DNA from: an uncultured Clostridia bacterium
GTDB lineage: Bacteria > Bacillota > Clostridia > Lachnospirales > Lachnospiraceae
Direction: 5' to 3'
DNA: 64,000 nt
Assembly: GCA_947303805.1 (NCBI GenBank)
Contig: CAMYZE010000001.1
Location: 362,512 to 426,511 of the forward strand
Positions within the stretch are counted from its first letter, which is position 1. Every line of letters starts with the position of its first letter. A program made the position numbers and the translations under genes. Positions 50,638 through 60,600 of this stretch are shown piece after piece. The notes below the pieces were generated by a model. It searched no databases. It was not told the origin of the DNA and worked only from the letters and a program-made list of their open reading frames with translations.

Positions 50638-51213
50638 ATGGAAAGTAAAAAAATAATTTTGGCTTCGGCATCACCTAGAAGAAGAGAGATACTGAGAGAA
50701 AATGGCATAGACTTTGAAGTAGTGGTTCCTAGTGGAGAAGAGAAAAATATAGTTGGCGAGAAATATAGCGAAGAATTAGTCAACGAGTGCGCCATCGCAA
50801 AAGCAAAATCCGTATGGGCGAGTACACAATTCGTAGGGGCTAGTTCTACGAGCCCAATAATTGTTAGTTGCGACACAGTAGTGGTGAACGACGGCACAAT
50901 CATCGGCAAACCAAAAGATAGAGAAGACGCGGTAAATATACTTAAATCATTATCAGGCAAAACTCACATAGTTGCTTCATCAGTTTGTGTGATGAAAGGT
51001 GACGATGTGAAGGTCGCACATGAAATCACAAAAGTCACATTTAGAAAGCTAAATGATAAAGAAATACAAGATTATATAGATAGATGTAATCCGCTTGATA
51101 AGGCGGGAAGTTACGGAATACAGGATGAGGGATTTGATTTTGCAATTAAGGTTGAGGGAAATATTGATAATGTAATCGGGTTTCCGATGAAAGCATTTAA
51201 TTTGATAGTATAG
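50638..51213 (+). CDS. maf: Maf-family nucleotide pyrophosphatase
   Basis: This 191-residue protein starts MESKKIILASASPRRREIL, the Maf signature, and has SCDTVVVND and GKPKDREDA as expected. It hydrolyses non-canonical or pyrimidine nucleoside triphosphates. A palindromic element copy encodes VGASSTSP between the second helix and the CDTVV strand, a position where family members usually have a short loop. The ATG follows a -10 box (50617-50622) by 15 nt and has no Shine-Dalgarno sequence. Confidence 0.9.
   Translation: MESKKIILASASPRRREILRENGIDFEVVVPSGEEKNIVGEKYSEELVNECAIAKAKSVWASTQFVGASSTSPIIVSCDTVVVNDGTIIGKPKDREDAVNILKSLSGKTHIVASSVCVMKGDDVKVAHEITKVTFRKLNDKEIQDYIDRCNPLDKAGSYGIQDEGFDFAIKVEGNIDNVIGFPMKAFNLIV
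50832..50855 (+). repeat. GTAGGGGC palindrome, copy L, in maf
   Basis: Forward core GGGC-TA-GTTCTAC-GA-GCCC, read in frame as VGASSTSP, the same frame as copy F in hemZ. Confidence 0.85.
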
Positions 51214-51238
51214 GTGGGCTCGCAAAGCTCGCCCGTAC
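51214..51238. repeat. GTAGGGGC palindrome, copy M
   Basis: Reverse-oriented core GGGCTCGCAAAGCTCGCCC (51216-51234) with GTAC after it, directly after the maf stop codon. Confidence 0.85.
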
Positions 51239-51266
51239 GTATTATTTAAAAGGAAGGTTTTAAGAA

Positions 51267-53279
51267 ATGAATGAAAGTACTTATTTAGGAACAGAAAAGA
51301 CAGGTAAGCTATTACTCAAATTTGCATTACCGGCAATTTTTGGATTAATAATTCAAAGCCTATATAATATTGTCGATCAGATATTTGTAGGTCAAGGAAT
51401 AGGATATCTTGGAAATGCAGCGACAGGAATTATTTTCCCGCTCACTATGATAGGGCTTGGATTTGGTGTATTCTTTGGAGATGGAGTTGCATCAACTATA
51501 AGCATGGCTCTAGGTAGAGGTGAGAGCAGGAATGTTGACAAGGCGGTCGGCACGAGTATTACTGTATCTCTCATAGTGGGAATCGTATATACTATCATAT
51601 ATTATGCACTTGGAGATAGGCTACTTTACCTTGTAGGTGCGACAGACGCAAACATTGAGATGACGAGACAGTATGGATTTGTAATTTTTCTAATGATGCC
51701 ACTTTTCATTACGCAAACAACGATGTCAGGTATCATAAGATCAGATGGAAGTCCAAATTATGCAATGGTGGGCATGTTGGCTGGTGCTATTTTTAATATA
51801 ATCGGAGACCCAGTTGCAATTTTTGTATTAAAGCTCGGCATATCTGGGGCAGCATATGCTACTATACTTGGACAATTTTTAAGTTTCATTATATATGCAT
51901 TTTATTTTTTGAAACCAAAGAATTTTACTTTAAGTGCTAAAAGTTTTATTCCAAAGTTTAGTGTGCTCAGAAGAATAATGGCACTTGGCTCATCAAGCCT
52001 TCTTACACAGATAGCAGTTGTAGTAGTGACAGTTGTAAATAATATTTTACTCGTAAAATATGGTGCGATGTCAGTTTATGGTTCTGATGTATCACTTGCT
52101 GCTTTTGTAGTTATAATGAAACTCTACCAAATTGTATTATGTATCGCTATAGGTATAGCTGCAGGCGGACAGCCGATAGTGGGATATAACTTTGGAGCGA
52201 ATAAATATGATAGAGTGGCTGAACTCTTGAAAAAGATGTTGCTATGGACACTTGTGTCCTGCGGTGTCTGCTGGGGACTTTTCCAAATATTCCCTACATT
52301 CTTTGTAGAATTATTTGGTTCTGACAATGCAAACTATATATTTTTTGCAACACAGTGTTTGAGGGTATATTTGCTACTTCTTGTGCCTGCATGTCTTGTA
52401 AAGGTATGTGCTATATTTTTGCAGTCAATTGGTGCAGCTAGACTTGCAGCTCCATTGTCTGTATTTAGAGATATATTACTTATAGTTTTATCGATATCAC
52501 TTGCAAGAGCCTCAGGTATTGAGGGTATATTTTTTGCAGCTCCAGTAACTGATATTATTACGACGGTTGTGACTGCTGTGGTGATGATAGGAGTTATCAA
52601 GTCATTTGATAAGAGTAAAATTGCTGAGGTTGCTACAGTTGCAGTTGATATCTCTGAAGAAGAGAAAGAAAGATTACTTGAGGGACTTATCAAGAAGTCT
52701 ATTGAAGGGGTTGTCATCGCTATATCTCGTGAGCATGGAACTGCTGGTAAAAGAGTTGGTGAGGCAATTGCTAAAAAACTTAATATACCATTTTATTGTA
52801 CTGAGATTATGGAAGTTGCAAGTATACAAAGTGGCATGTCAAATCAATTTATAAAAGATATAAATACCAATGATAACACGGCTTTTGGAGGATATTATAG
52901 CGCTTCTGCAGTCCAATATGCGATGACTGCTCAGGCCAAAGCAATAAATAGAATCGCTGATGCAGGATCGTGTGTAATGGTGGGTAGAGCATGTGACTAC
53001 GTACTTAAGGAAAGAAAGAATGTAGTTAAGGTATTTATACATGCACCTTTTGAATACAAAGTAAATAAAGTTATGGAAATGTATCACGATGATAAAGAAA
53101 AGGCAGTGACATTTGTAAAAAGGTCAGATAGTGCAAGAGCAAATTACTATAGGAGTGTCTCAGGACATGAATGGGGAGATTCAGATATGTATGACTTATC
53201 TATAAATTCAAGTATAGGAGTTGAAGAAGCTGCGAATGTAATTATAAGTTATATTAATAGTGTTAAGAAGGTTTCATAA
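51267..53279 (+). CDS. MATE efflux transporter fused to a cytidylate kinase-like domain
   Basis: The 670-residue protein begins with a 12-helix MATE transporter (about residues 1-450; FALPAIFGLIIQSLYNIVDQIFVGQGIG). After a short charged linker it has a P-loop kinase domain of the cytidylate kinase 2 family (about residues 478-665; IAISREHGTAGKRVGEAIAKKL, then GRACDYVL and RSDSARANYYRSVSG). MATE proteins export cationic drugs or metabolites with Na+ or H+. The kinase-like part may bind or phosphorylate a nucleotide. The ATG of dxr overlaps its stop by one base. Confidence 0.88.
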   Translation: MNESTYLGTEKTGKLLLKFALPAIFGLIIQSLYNIVDQIFVGQGIGYLGNAATGIIFPLTMIGLGFGVFFGDGVASTISMALGRGESRNVDKAVGTSITVSLIVGIVYTIIYYALGDRLLYLVGATDANIEMTRQYGFVIFLMMPLFITQTTMSGIIRSDGSPNYAMVGMLAGAIFNIIGDPVAIFVLKLGISGAAYATILGQFLSFIIYAFYFLKPKNFTLSAKSFIPKFSVLRRIMALGSSSLLTQIAVVVVTVVNNILLVKYGAMSVYGSDVSLAAFVVIMKLYQIVLCIAIGIAAGGQPIVGYNFGANKYDRVAELLKKMLLWTLVSCGVCWGLFQIFPTFFVELFGSDNANYIFFATQCLRVYLLLLVPACLVKVCAIFLQSIGAARLAAPLSVFRDILLIVLSISLARASGIEGIFFAAPVTDIITTVVTAVVMIGVIKSFDKSKIAEVATVAVDISEEEKERLLEGLIKKSIEGVVIAISREHGTAGKRVGEAIAKKLNIPFYCTEIMEVASIQSGMSNQFIKDINTNDNTAFGGYYSASAVQYAMTAQAKAINRIADAGSCVMVGRACDYVLKERKNVVKVFIHAPFEYKVNKVMEMYHDDKEKAVTFVKRSDSARANYYRSVSGHEWGDSDMYDLSINSSIGVEEAANVIISYINSVKKVS

Positions 53280-54427
53280 TGAAAGATAAAGTAGTAATCA
53301 TCGGCTCCACTGGCAGCATCGGCACGCAGGCCATTGATGTAATTAAAACCGTTGGCGATAAAGAGATAGTTGCACTTGCTTGTAAGAGCAATGTGAAAAA
53401 ATTATATGAACAGGTAAAATTCACAAAAGTAAAACTTGTAGCTATTTATGATGAAGATGCGGCAAATGATTTTAAAAACATTTGCAAAAGGAATAAGCTC
53501 AATATAAAAATTTTAGTTGGTATGGATGGACTTATAAAACTTGCGTCACTAAAAGCTGCGACTATGGTTGTAATATCAGTTGTCGGCATGATAGGTATAA
53601 GACCAACTATAGAAGCAGTGAAGGCAAAAAAAATTGTATGCCTTGCAAATAAAGAGTCGCTCGTGTGTGCAGGTGATATCATTATGCCACTGGTAAAGAA
53701 AAACAAAGTTGATTTAAGACCTATAGATAGTGAGCACTCGGCAATATGGCAGTGTATACAGGGCGAAAATAAAAATGCAATCAAAAAAATAATTGTCACT
53801 GCTTCTGGCGGGCCATTTTACGGAAAAAAAATATCGGAACTCAAAAATATAAAAGTTGAAGATGCATTGAAACATCCAAATTGGTCGATGGGAAGAAAAA
53901 TTACTATTGATAGTTCTACTCTTGTAAATAAAGGTCTTGAAGTTATGGAGGCACATCATTTATTTGATATGCCATATGATAAAATTGATGTGGTGGTGCA
54001 GAGAGAATCACTTATTCATAGCATGGTATTATTTGTGGACGGTGCAGTGAAGGCACAACTTGGAGTGCCATCTATGAGAGTTCCTATAGAGTATTCACTT
54101 TATAAAGAAAATAGAAAGTTTATCAATGAAAAAGAAATTGACTGGACAAAACTTGAAAAGATAAGTATAGGCACTGCAGATCTAAAAACATTTAAAGGAC
54201 TTTCACTAGCTTATAAAGCAATAAAAATCGGTGGTCTTATGCCTTCGGTCTATAACGCATTAAATGAAGTGGCGGTAAGTAGATTTCTCAATAAGGAAAT
54301 AAAATATCTCGACATTGCAGATTTTATAGAAAAAGGTATGAGGGAGTTTGAAAAGAGAAAACTCAACAAAAAAAGCTTCACTATTACTGATATTGAACGG
54401 ACTATGGCTTTTGCAGAAAGACTATAA
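53279..54427 (+). CDS. dxr: 1-deoxy-D-xylulose 5-phosphate reductoisomerase
   Basis: This 382-residue protein has IIGSTGSIGTQAIDVI (NADPH binding), LANKESLVCAG, PIDSEHSAIWQC and the SGGPF and HPNWSMGRKITIDSSTLVNKGLEV region of Dxr. It forms 2-C-methyl-D-erythritol 4-phosphate, the committed step of isoprenoid synthesis by the MEP pathway. It is translationally coupled to the MATE fusion gene. Confidence 0.97.
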   Translation: MKDKVVIIGSTGSIGTQAIDVIKTVGDKEIVALACKSNVKKLYEQVKFTKVKLVAIYDEDAANDFKNICKRNKLNIKILVGMDGLIKLASLKAATMVVISVVGMIGIRPTIEAVKAKKIVCLANKESLVCAGDIIMPLVKKNKVDLRPIDSEHSAIWQCIQGENKNAIKKIIVTASGGPFYGKKISELKNIKVEDALKHPNWSMGRKITIDSSTLVNKGLEVMEAHHLFDMPYDKIDVVVQRESLIHSMVLFVDGAVKAQLGVPSMRVPIEYSLYKENRKFINEKEIDWTKLEKISIGTADLKTFKGLSLAYKAIKIGGLMPSVYNALNEVAVSRFLNKEIKYLDIADFIEKGMREFEKRKLNKKSFTITDIERTMAFAERL

Positions 54428-54430
54428 AAA

Positions 54431-54453
54431 GGCGCCTCTAGGCGCTATTTTTG
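54431..54453 (+). terminator. Terminator after dxr
   Basis: GCGCC, loop TCTA, GGCGC, followed by TATTTTT. Confidence 0.75.
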
Positions 54454-54584
54454 TGCCAAAAAAGTATTAAAAAAATATTAAGAAATGGGGGAAAATATTG
54501 GAAAAATATGCGAAAATGTGCTAAAATTAAGGTGGAAAATTATGAGAGGGCTAATGTTTTTTCAATTCATTAACTCTGTTTTGT

Positions 54585-54604
54585 GTATTTAATTAGGTAA
54601 ATAC
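54585..54604. promoter_or_regulatory. Inverted repeat in the leader of the giant gene
   Basis: GTATTTA and TAAATAC are separated by 6 nt, about 70 nt upstream of the giant gene's start. It could be an operator or a leader hairpin. Confidence 0.35.
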
Positions 54605-54675
54605 GCAAAGTTTTTGTATTGAAAATGTCTTATTTGCATTGTTTAGTTCCATAGGTAGTTGTGGAAGGAGGATAT

Positions 54676-57600
54676 ATGCATTACATTCTAAAGAATAAGA
54701 AAGCAATTGCTCTATTACTTATTGTGTCACAGTTAATTGTAAATGCTGGGATGCAAACTTTTGCTGTATCATTTAGCAAAGTGATGGAAAATACTCTTGA
54801 AAGGATGGAACAACCAGAAGACATATCGACAAGATACTATGAAGAGTTCCGTTACGAGTCAAGAACTTATTTGCTTAATGACAGTGATAGTTATGATGAA
54901 GAAAAGAGTGAGATAGAAAATAGTGATGAGAATAAAGAATCTTATGATGAAAGAGAGACTTTTGATGAAACAAGTGGCGAGACAAAAGAGAATGTAAATG
55001 CAGATGACAAAAAAGAGGAGACAACTACTAATGTAGATGATACAGAAGAATATGATGATTCACTTGATGATATAGAAGGTGACTATGAAGATGTACCAGA
55101 AGAACTCGATGATGATGGAAATGTTATAAACCCAACTACAAGACCAAATAGAAGAGGAGAAGACTACGAGGAAGAGCCAGAAGAGGATGAGACTGAGTAC
55201 GAGGAAGAGCCAGAAGAGGATGAGACAACAGAAGAAGAGACAACAGTAGAAGAGACAACAGTAGAAGAGACAACTGAAGAAGAAACAACTGAAGAAGAGA
55301 CAACAGAAGAGGAGACAACAGAAGAAGAAACAACCGAAGAGACAACAACTGAAGAAGAGACAACAACCGAAGAATATACAACAAGTGAAGAGGAGACAAC
55401 AACAGAAGTAGAGACAACAAGTGAAGAGGAGACAACTGAAGAAGCAACAACTGAAGAAGAGACAACAACAGTAGAAGATGAAACACAAGTGGTAGAAACC
55501 ACTGTAGCTTCAATTAGTGAGGCAGAAGAAGTTATAGAAGAAGAGATTGAAGTGGCAACTTCAAGTGAGTTGGAAGATGAGACTGCAAATGATGAAATAA
55601 AAAATGAAGAGATTGCGGGCGAAGTAGCATCAATCTCAGAAGTTTTGCCATTAGAGAAGCTTGCAAGCTTATCAACACTTAAGAAGTTTGATAGCTTACT
55701 TGGTGCTACGCCAGTAGGTGGAGATGGTACTCATGTCCACAAGATTTGTGGTGTGGCTGAAGGAGATGCTTGTATTCATACAGAGGCAGGATCGCATTCA
55801 CAAGTAGGTGATTACAGATTAATTGCTGCTGATGAACATGAAATCATGGCAGAGGTCATCGATGATTTAATTGGTAGAATAGATGATGGAGAAGGAAATT
55901 ACGAAAATATAACAGAACCAGAATACCTTGTCCTTGGAAGAGATATAGAATTTGATAAATCTGTCGCTGGAAACCCAAGAGATGCTGATTCTACAGCAGA
56001 TTTCTACACTATAAACTTAGTTAGAGATTTGTACTTGTGTTTAAATGGACACAGCATTAAGAATATCAGATGGACATCAAGCACCAATAAACAGCTTTTC
56101 ATCACTAACTGCGGTGCTACTGCAGAAGTTACTTCACCAAATATGCCAGCAAATTACAGCATCTTAGATTTGAATGTAAAGATGTTTGGTGTAAATAAAA
56201 ACATCATAGTTAGATCAGGTAGAATTGCATCTATAGAAAATGCTGAGAGAGGTAAATCAACTTTCTTTGGAGTGATATTTGATGGTTATAATACCACAGC
56301 TGGAGTTCAATATGTATTCCAGTATACTTATGATAGTCCAGGACATGTTTTCATGCTTGAAGATTGTGAAATTAGGAATTATAAAAATGATGCAGGCACC
56401 GCTCAAGCTCAAGCACTTATAAGAATGAATACAAGAGGTACGCTCATTTTAAATAATGTAAAAATATATGATAATGATGGATTACAAAATCATATATTTG
56501 TTGTGACAAACCCATCTGGTATAGGAAGATTAACTACTAGAGGTAGATGTGAAATCTATGATAATAATATGTCAACAGGTACAGGTAATGCGAACTGTCT
56601 TCATTGGTCAAGAACAATTGTTACGATTGAGGGCGATGGACTTTACATTTATAACAACTCAAAAACTCCTGGTGCTAGATTTGTAAATTTAGAAAATTCA
56701 GCAGTTTTAAATATAGAAGAAAATGCAACACTCAAAATTGATAACAATAAACTAGCGAAGGCAACAACTAATCACAGCACAATATTTATATATTTATCAT
56801 CAAGCACTATAAATGCTAAAGGAAATTTTTATCTCACAAATAATAAAGTAATTAATTGTGGCACAATCAACACAGGTGTAGCACTTGCTGGTATTTGGGT
56901 GGTAAAAAATCAATATATAAATATCGGAAATGGAATAATAAAGGTAGAGGGAAATAAAGCATATGCTGATGATGGAGTGACACTTGCAGATGATAAAAAA
57001 TATAGCACACAGCATATGTATCAAATTTACTGCGACTCAAAAGATGCAACTGAGATATTTAAAATGATGAGTGGCTGTAAATTTAATCCTTCAAATAGCA
57101 TAGGACCAGTAGGCTTCCCATCAGGTCAGTCAGGAAAGATTATGAAGTTTACTACTACAGAAGTTGATGACCCAAGTATAGTTTCTACAGTATTTAAAGT
57201 AGACAACTATTATTTCAAAGACTATGTAGTAGATGTAAAAGATAATTATGTAAGAGCAGTCCATAGAGAATCAGATCATAAACATAAAGAGTGTGGAGCA
57301 CCAATGGGAACTGCTTGTACTCATCAAGAAGTAGCAGAACACACCAAGGAAATAATGTATTATGAGTTGTCAGGAGATCTTGCTATATCAGGTCGTGCTG
57401 AACTTATCACAGGATTTTCTTCAACAGATGCTACAGAATATTTCTATCTAACAGATGATATAGATAGTAGTTCAAGTTTTACAACTATTACACTTAAGAG
57501 AAATGTCTACATATGCTTAAATGGTCATAGCATCAAAGGTATGAGATTTGCTAAGTGTGAAAAGACTGTCGTTATATGTAATTGTAAAGAAAATAGAGTT

Positions 57601-60600
57601 CTATGGAGAACATCAGGCAGTGGAACTGAGATGTATTTGTTTGACTGTAATGCCTACATGTATGGTAATCAAAACAAAAATATAAAACTTGAAAGTTATG
57701 GTGTAGGTAGAATTGCAGCAGGATATGGAAGTAAGATTTATATTTATGGAGTAGATATAGATTCAAATAGCACTACTGGATATAAGGATAGAAGTCGTGC
57801 GTATGTAAATAAAAATGGTGGACACTTCATCATGGAAAATGTCGACCTTCACAATTGTCATACGACAACGGAAAGATTTATGTATGTCCGTGGTGATGAT
57901 AAAGCAGGCGGAAGTTTCACTATAAGAGATGTAAACTCTTATGATATGTCGGGACTTGAATACCAGATAGTTCGTATCGGTGGAAAGTCTGGTGCAGAAG
58001 GAACATTTACTATAAAAGGAAATTGTTCATTTAATAATATAAAAATGGCAGCTAATAGTGCTCACTTGGTATATGGTGATACTTATTCAAGTATGATTAT
58101 AGATGAGGGAGCAACACTCACATTTAATGGCAACACTATAACATCAGGTGCAGATTGCATATTCAAGATGGTTGGTGCAAATGCGAAACTTAGAATGAGA
58201 GGCAGATCTAAACTCATTATAGAGAACAACTCTTTAAGTAAAACAACTGCAAACCAAGGTTTCTTATTATTTGATAGCGGTACACACTATTTATTTGGTG
58301 ATATAGAAATAAAGAACAACAACATAATTAATTGTAGCGGTAAGAAGAGTGACTATATAGGTGGTCTTCTTGCTTCTAAAGATGCAACTTTATATATAGG
58401 TAGTGGCAGTATTAAAATAGATAACAATAAAGCATATCTTGATAATAAAGTGACACTTGTAGATGACAGGGCTATCCCTCAACATCATATGTATGGATTT
58501 ATATCTGGTAAGACAGATTTAGCTCTCAATCAATATGAGGGAACAAAGTTTAGTCCAGAAACTTACATACCTAATTTTGCATTTATGGGTTATGCAGCAG
58601 GAACTGTTGCTAAGTGGACAGAAAATGAATATGAAGATTATTACAAAGCTTCATTTAGTGAACTTGTAATAGCAGATACCACTTATACACCAGACTTCAA
58701 AGTTGTAAATGAAGAAAATAAATTGGTAATTAAATCAGCATCAGACCACTATCACAAGATTTGTGGTCTTGCCGAAGGTGAAGAGTGTACACATACAGAG
58801 ATTTCAAAACATACAGATGTATATCAATGGAGTGCAGTTCGAATTGATACTATTGATGCATTTGTGCAAGCACTAACAGGAACTGACGGAGCGACTACGG
58901 GATCTTATTATTATCTGTCCGATGACATTATATCAACGAGCAATACTTCAATAACTCCAAAGAGAGATGTATATCTATGTCTAAATGGGCATGATATGAA
59001 AGGATTTAAGTTTGCTGGATCAAAGTCTATATATATAACTAATTGTAAGACAGATGACAACTCAATGTATGAAAATAAAACTACTGACCTTGCATTTGTG
59101 GCAAATACATATATTTACGGTATAAACAAAAATATTACCTTCCACACAAGCAGGCTTTGTGACATAGGTGGAGGAAATGCAAGTAATAATAAAACATCTC
59201 ATTTCTATAATATCATAGTTGATGGTTCAGGTCTTTCTGTAGGTACAGGTTATGCAACACTGTTTATGGGAGGTGGAGCTAGCAGGAACTTAGTTGTAGA
59301 AGATGTTGTAATGCAAAATATATCTGGAGTTTCAAGAGGTATAAGATTTGCTGGAGAAAGTACATCAAAAGCAGTCTTGAAAAATCTTTTGATGAAAAAT
59401 TGTAGCTGGTTAGATGATATCATATATACAGATGGATCAAATAGTGTCTATCTGAAAGGAAAGAATGAGTTTACAAGTGTAAAAACAACTACTCACAAGA
59501 ATGTTGGTGGAAACTGCTCATTCTATCTTGGTTCAAAAACTAATTTTGAGATTGTAGACGGCGAACTTAATATTCATGACTGTGAATCTACAGAGAATAT
59601 AAGAAAGTCTCTCATATATATTGATAATAATTTCAAAGTAAATAAAGGTGCAAAATTATTAATTAACAACAACACTCAAAGAGATAAGACATCAAATGAT
59701 TTTACATCAGTATTATATTTCGAAAAATCAACAAATGTTGTCGAGATACTTGGCGACATGGAGATAACTGGAAATAAAATCATAAACTGCGGAACTAATA
59801 ATCAAAAGTTTATTACAGCAGTATACTTTGAGATAGATAAAGTTATAAAGATAGCATCAGGAAGTATAGTAGTAAAAGATAATAAAGCATATAAAGATGC
59901 AGGGGTAACTCTTGCAGATGATAGTGAGTATGTTGCTCAGCACGCATTCCAGTTTTTGTCAGTAACTCGTGACAACAACATTTTTGAAATGACACCTGGA
60001 TATAAAATCAATAGAAATAGTAAGATTGACGGAATAGCATTCTATAGTGCTACAGGTGCTGGACAAATAATGGAGTGGAACAGCAATGTCACTGATGATT
60101 TAAATTCATATGAAAATATATTTATAGCAGATAAATTCTTTAACCCTATACTTGATAAGAGAGTTGAAAATGGAATTTTACTGCTTGATTATAGCGCAGC
60201 GGCTGAAGAAGTTCATAAACATAAATTATGTGGTATATCTACTAGATCAGCTTGTACCCACACTGAGACTGCTGCTCATACAGAGGGCATCTCTTATAAG
60301 CCACTTGGACCAAATGTTGTTAAAGATCCAACTATAATGAGTGCACTTCTTGTTGATTCATCTGGTAAGAGCACAAAGCCAAACTGTTTCTATTTGATCG
60401 AAGACTTGATAAATACTGGGGATACAATACAGACTGCATTTACAGTTGATACATACATATGTTTAAATGGTCATACTATAAAAGGATTTGAGCTTAGAGC
60501 AAATTCAACGAGTACTATGAATGTAACCAATTGTAGCTCTACTATGGGAAAAATTGATTTAAAAGGTGCTAAAACTATAGCATTTACTACAAATACACGC

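Noticed and set aside
54585..54675. Possible c-di-GMP-I riboswitch before the giant gene (hairpin followed by ACGCAAAG, later a GGTAG)
   Set aside because: Only the short GCAAAG context and one hairpin match; the second stem and tetraloop receptor are not recognisable.
55060..55513. Long Ser/Val-, Leu- and Cys-rich open frames on the minus strand, in all three frames
   Set aside because: They are the complement of the Thr/Glu-rich GAAGAGACAACA repeat of the giant gene, which avoids stops in every frame; no start signals or known domains.
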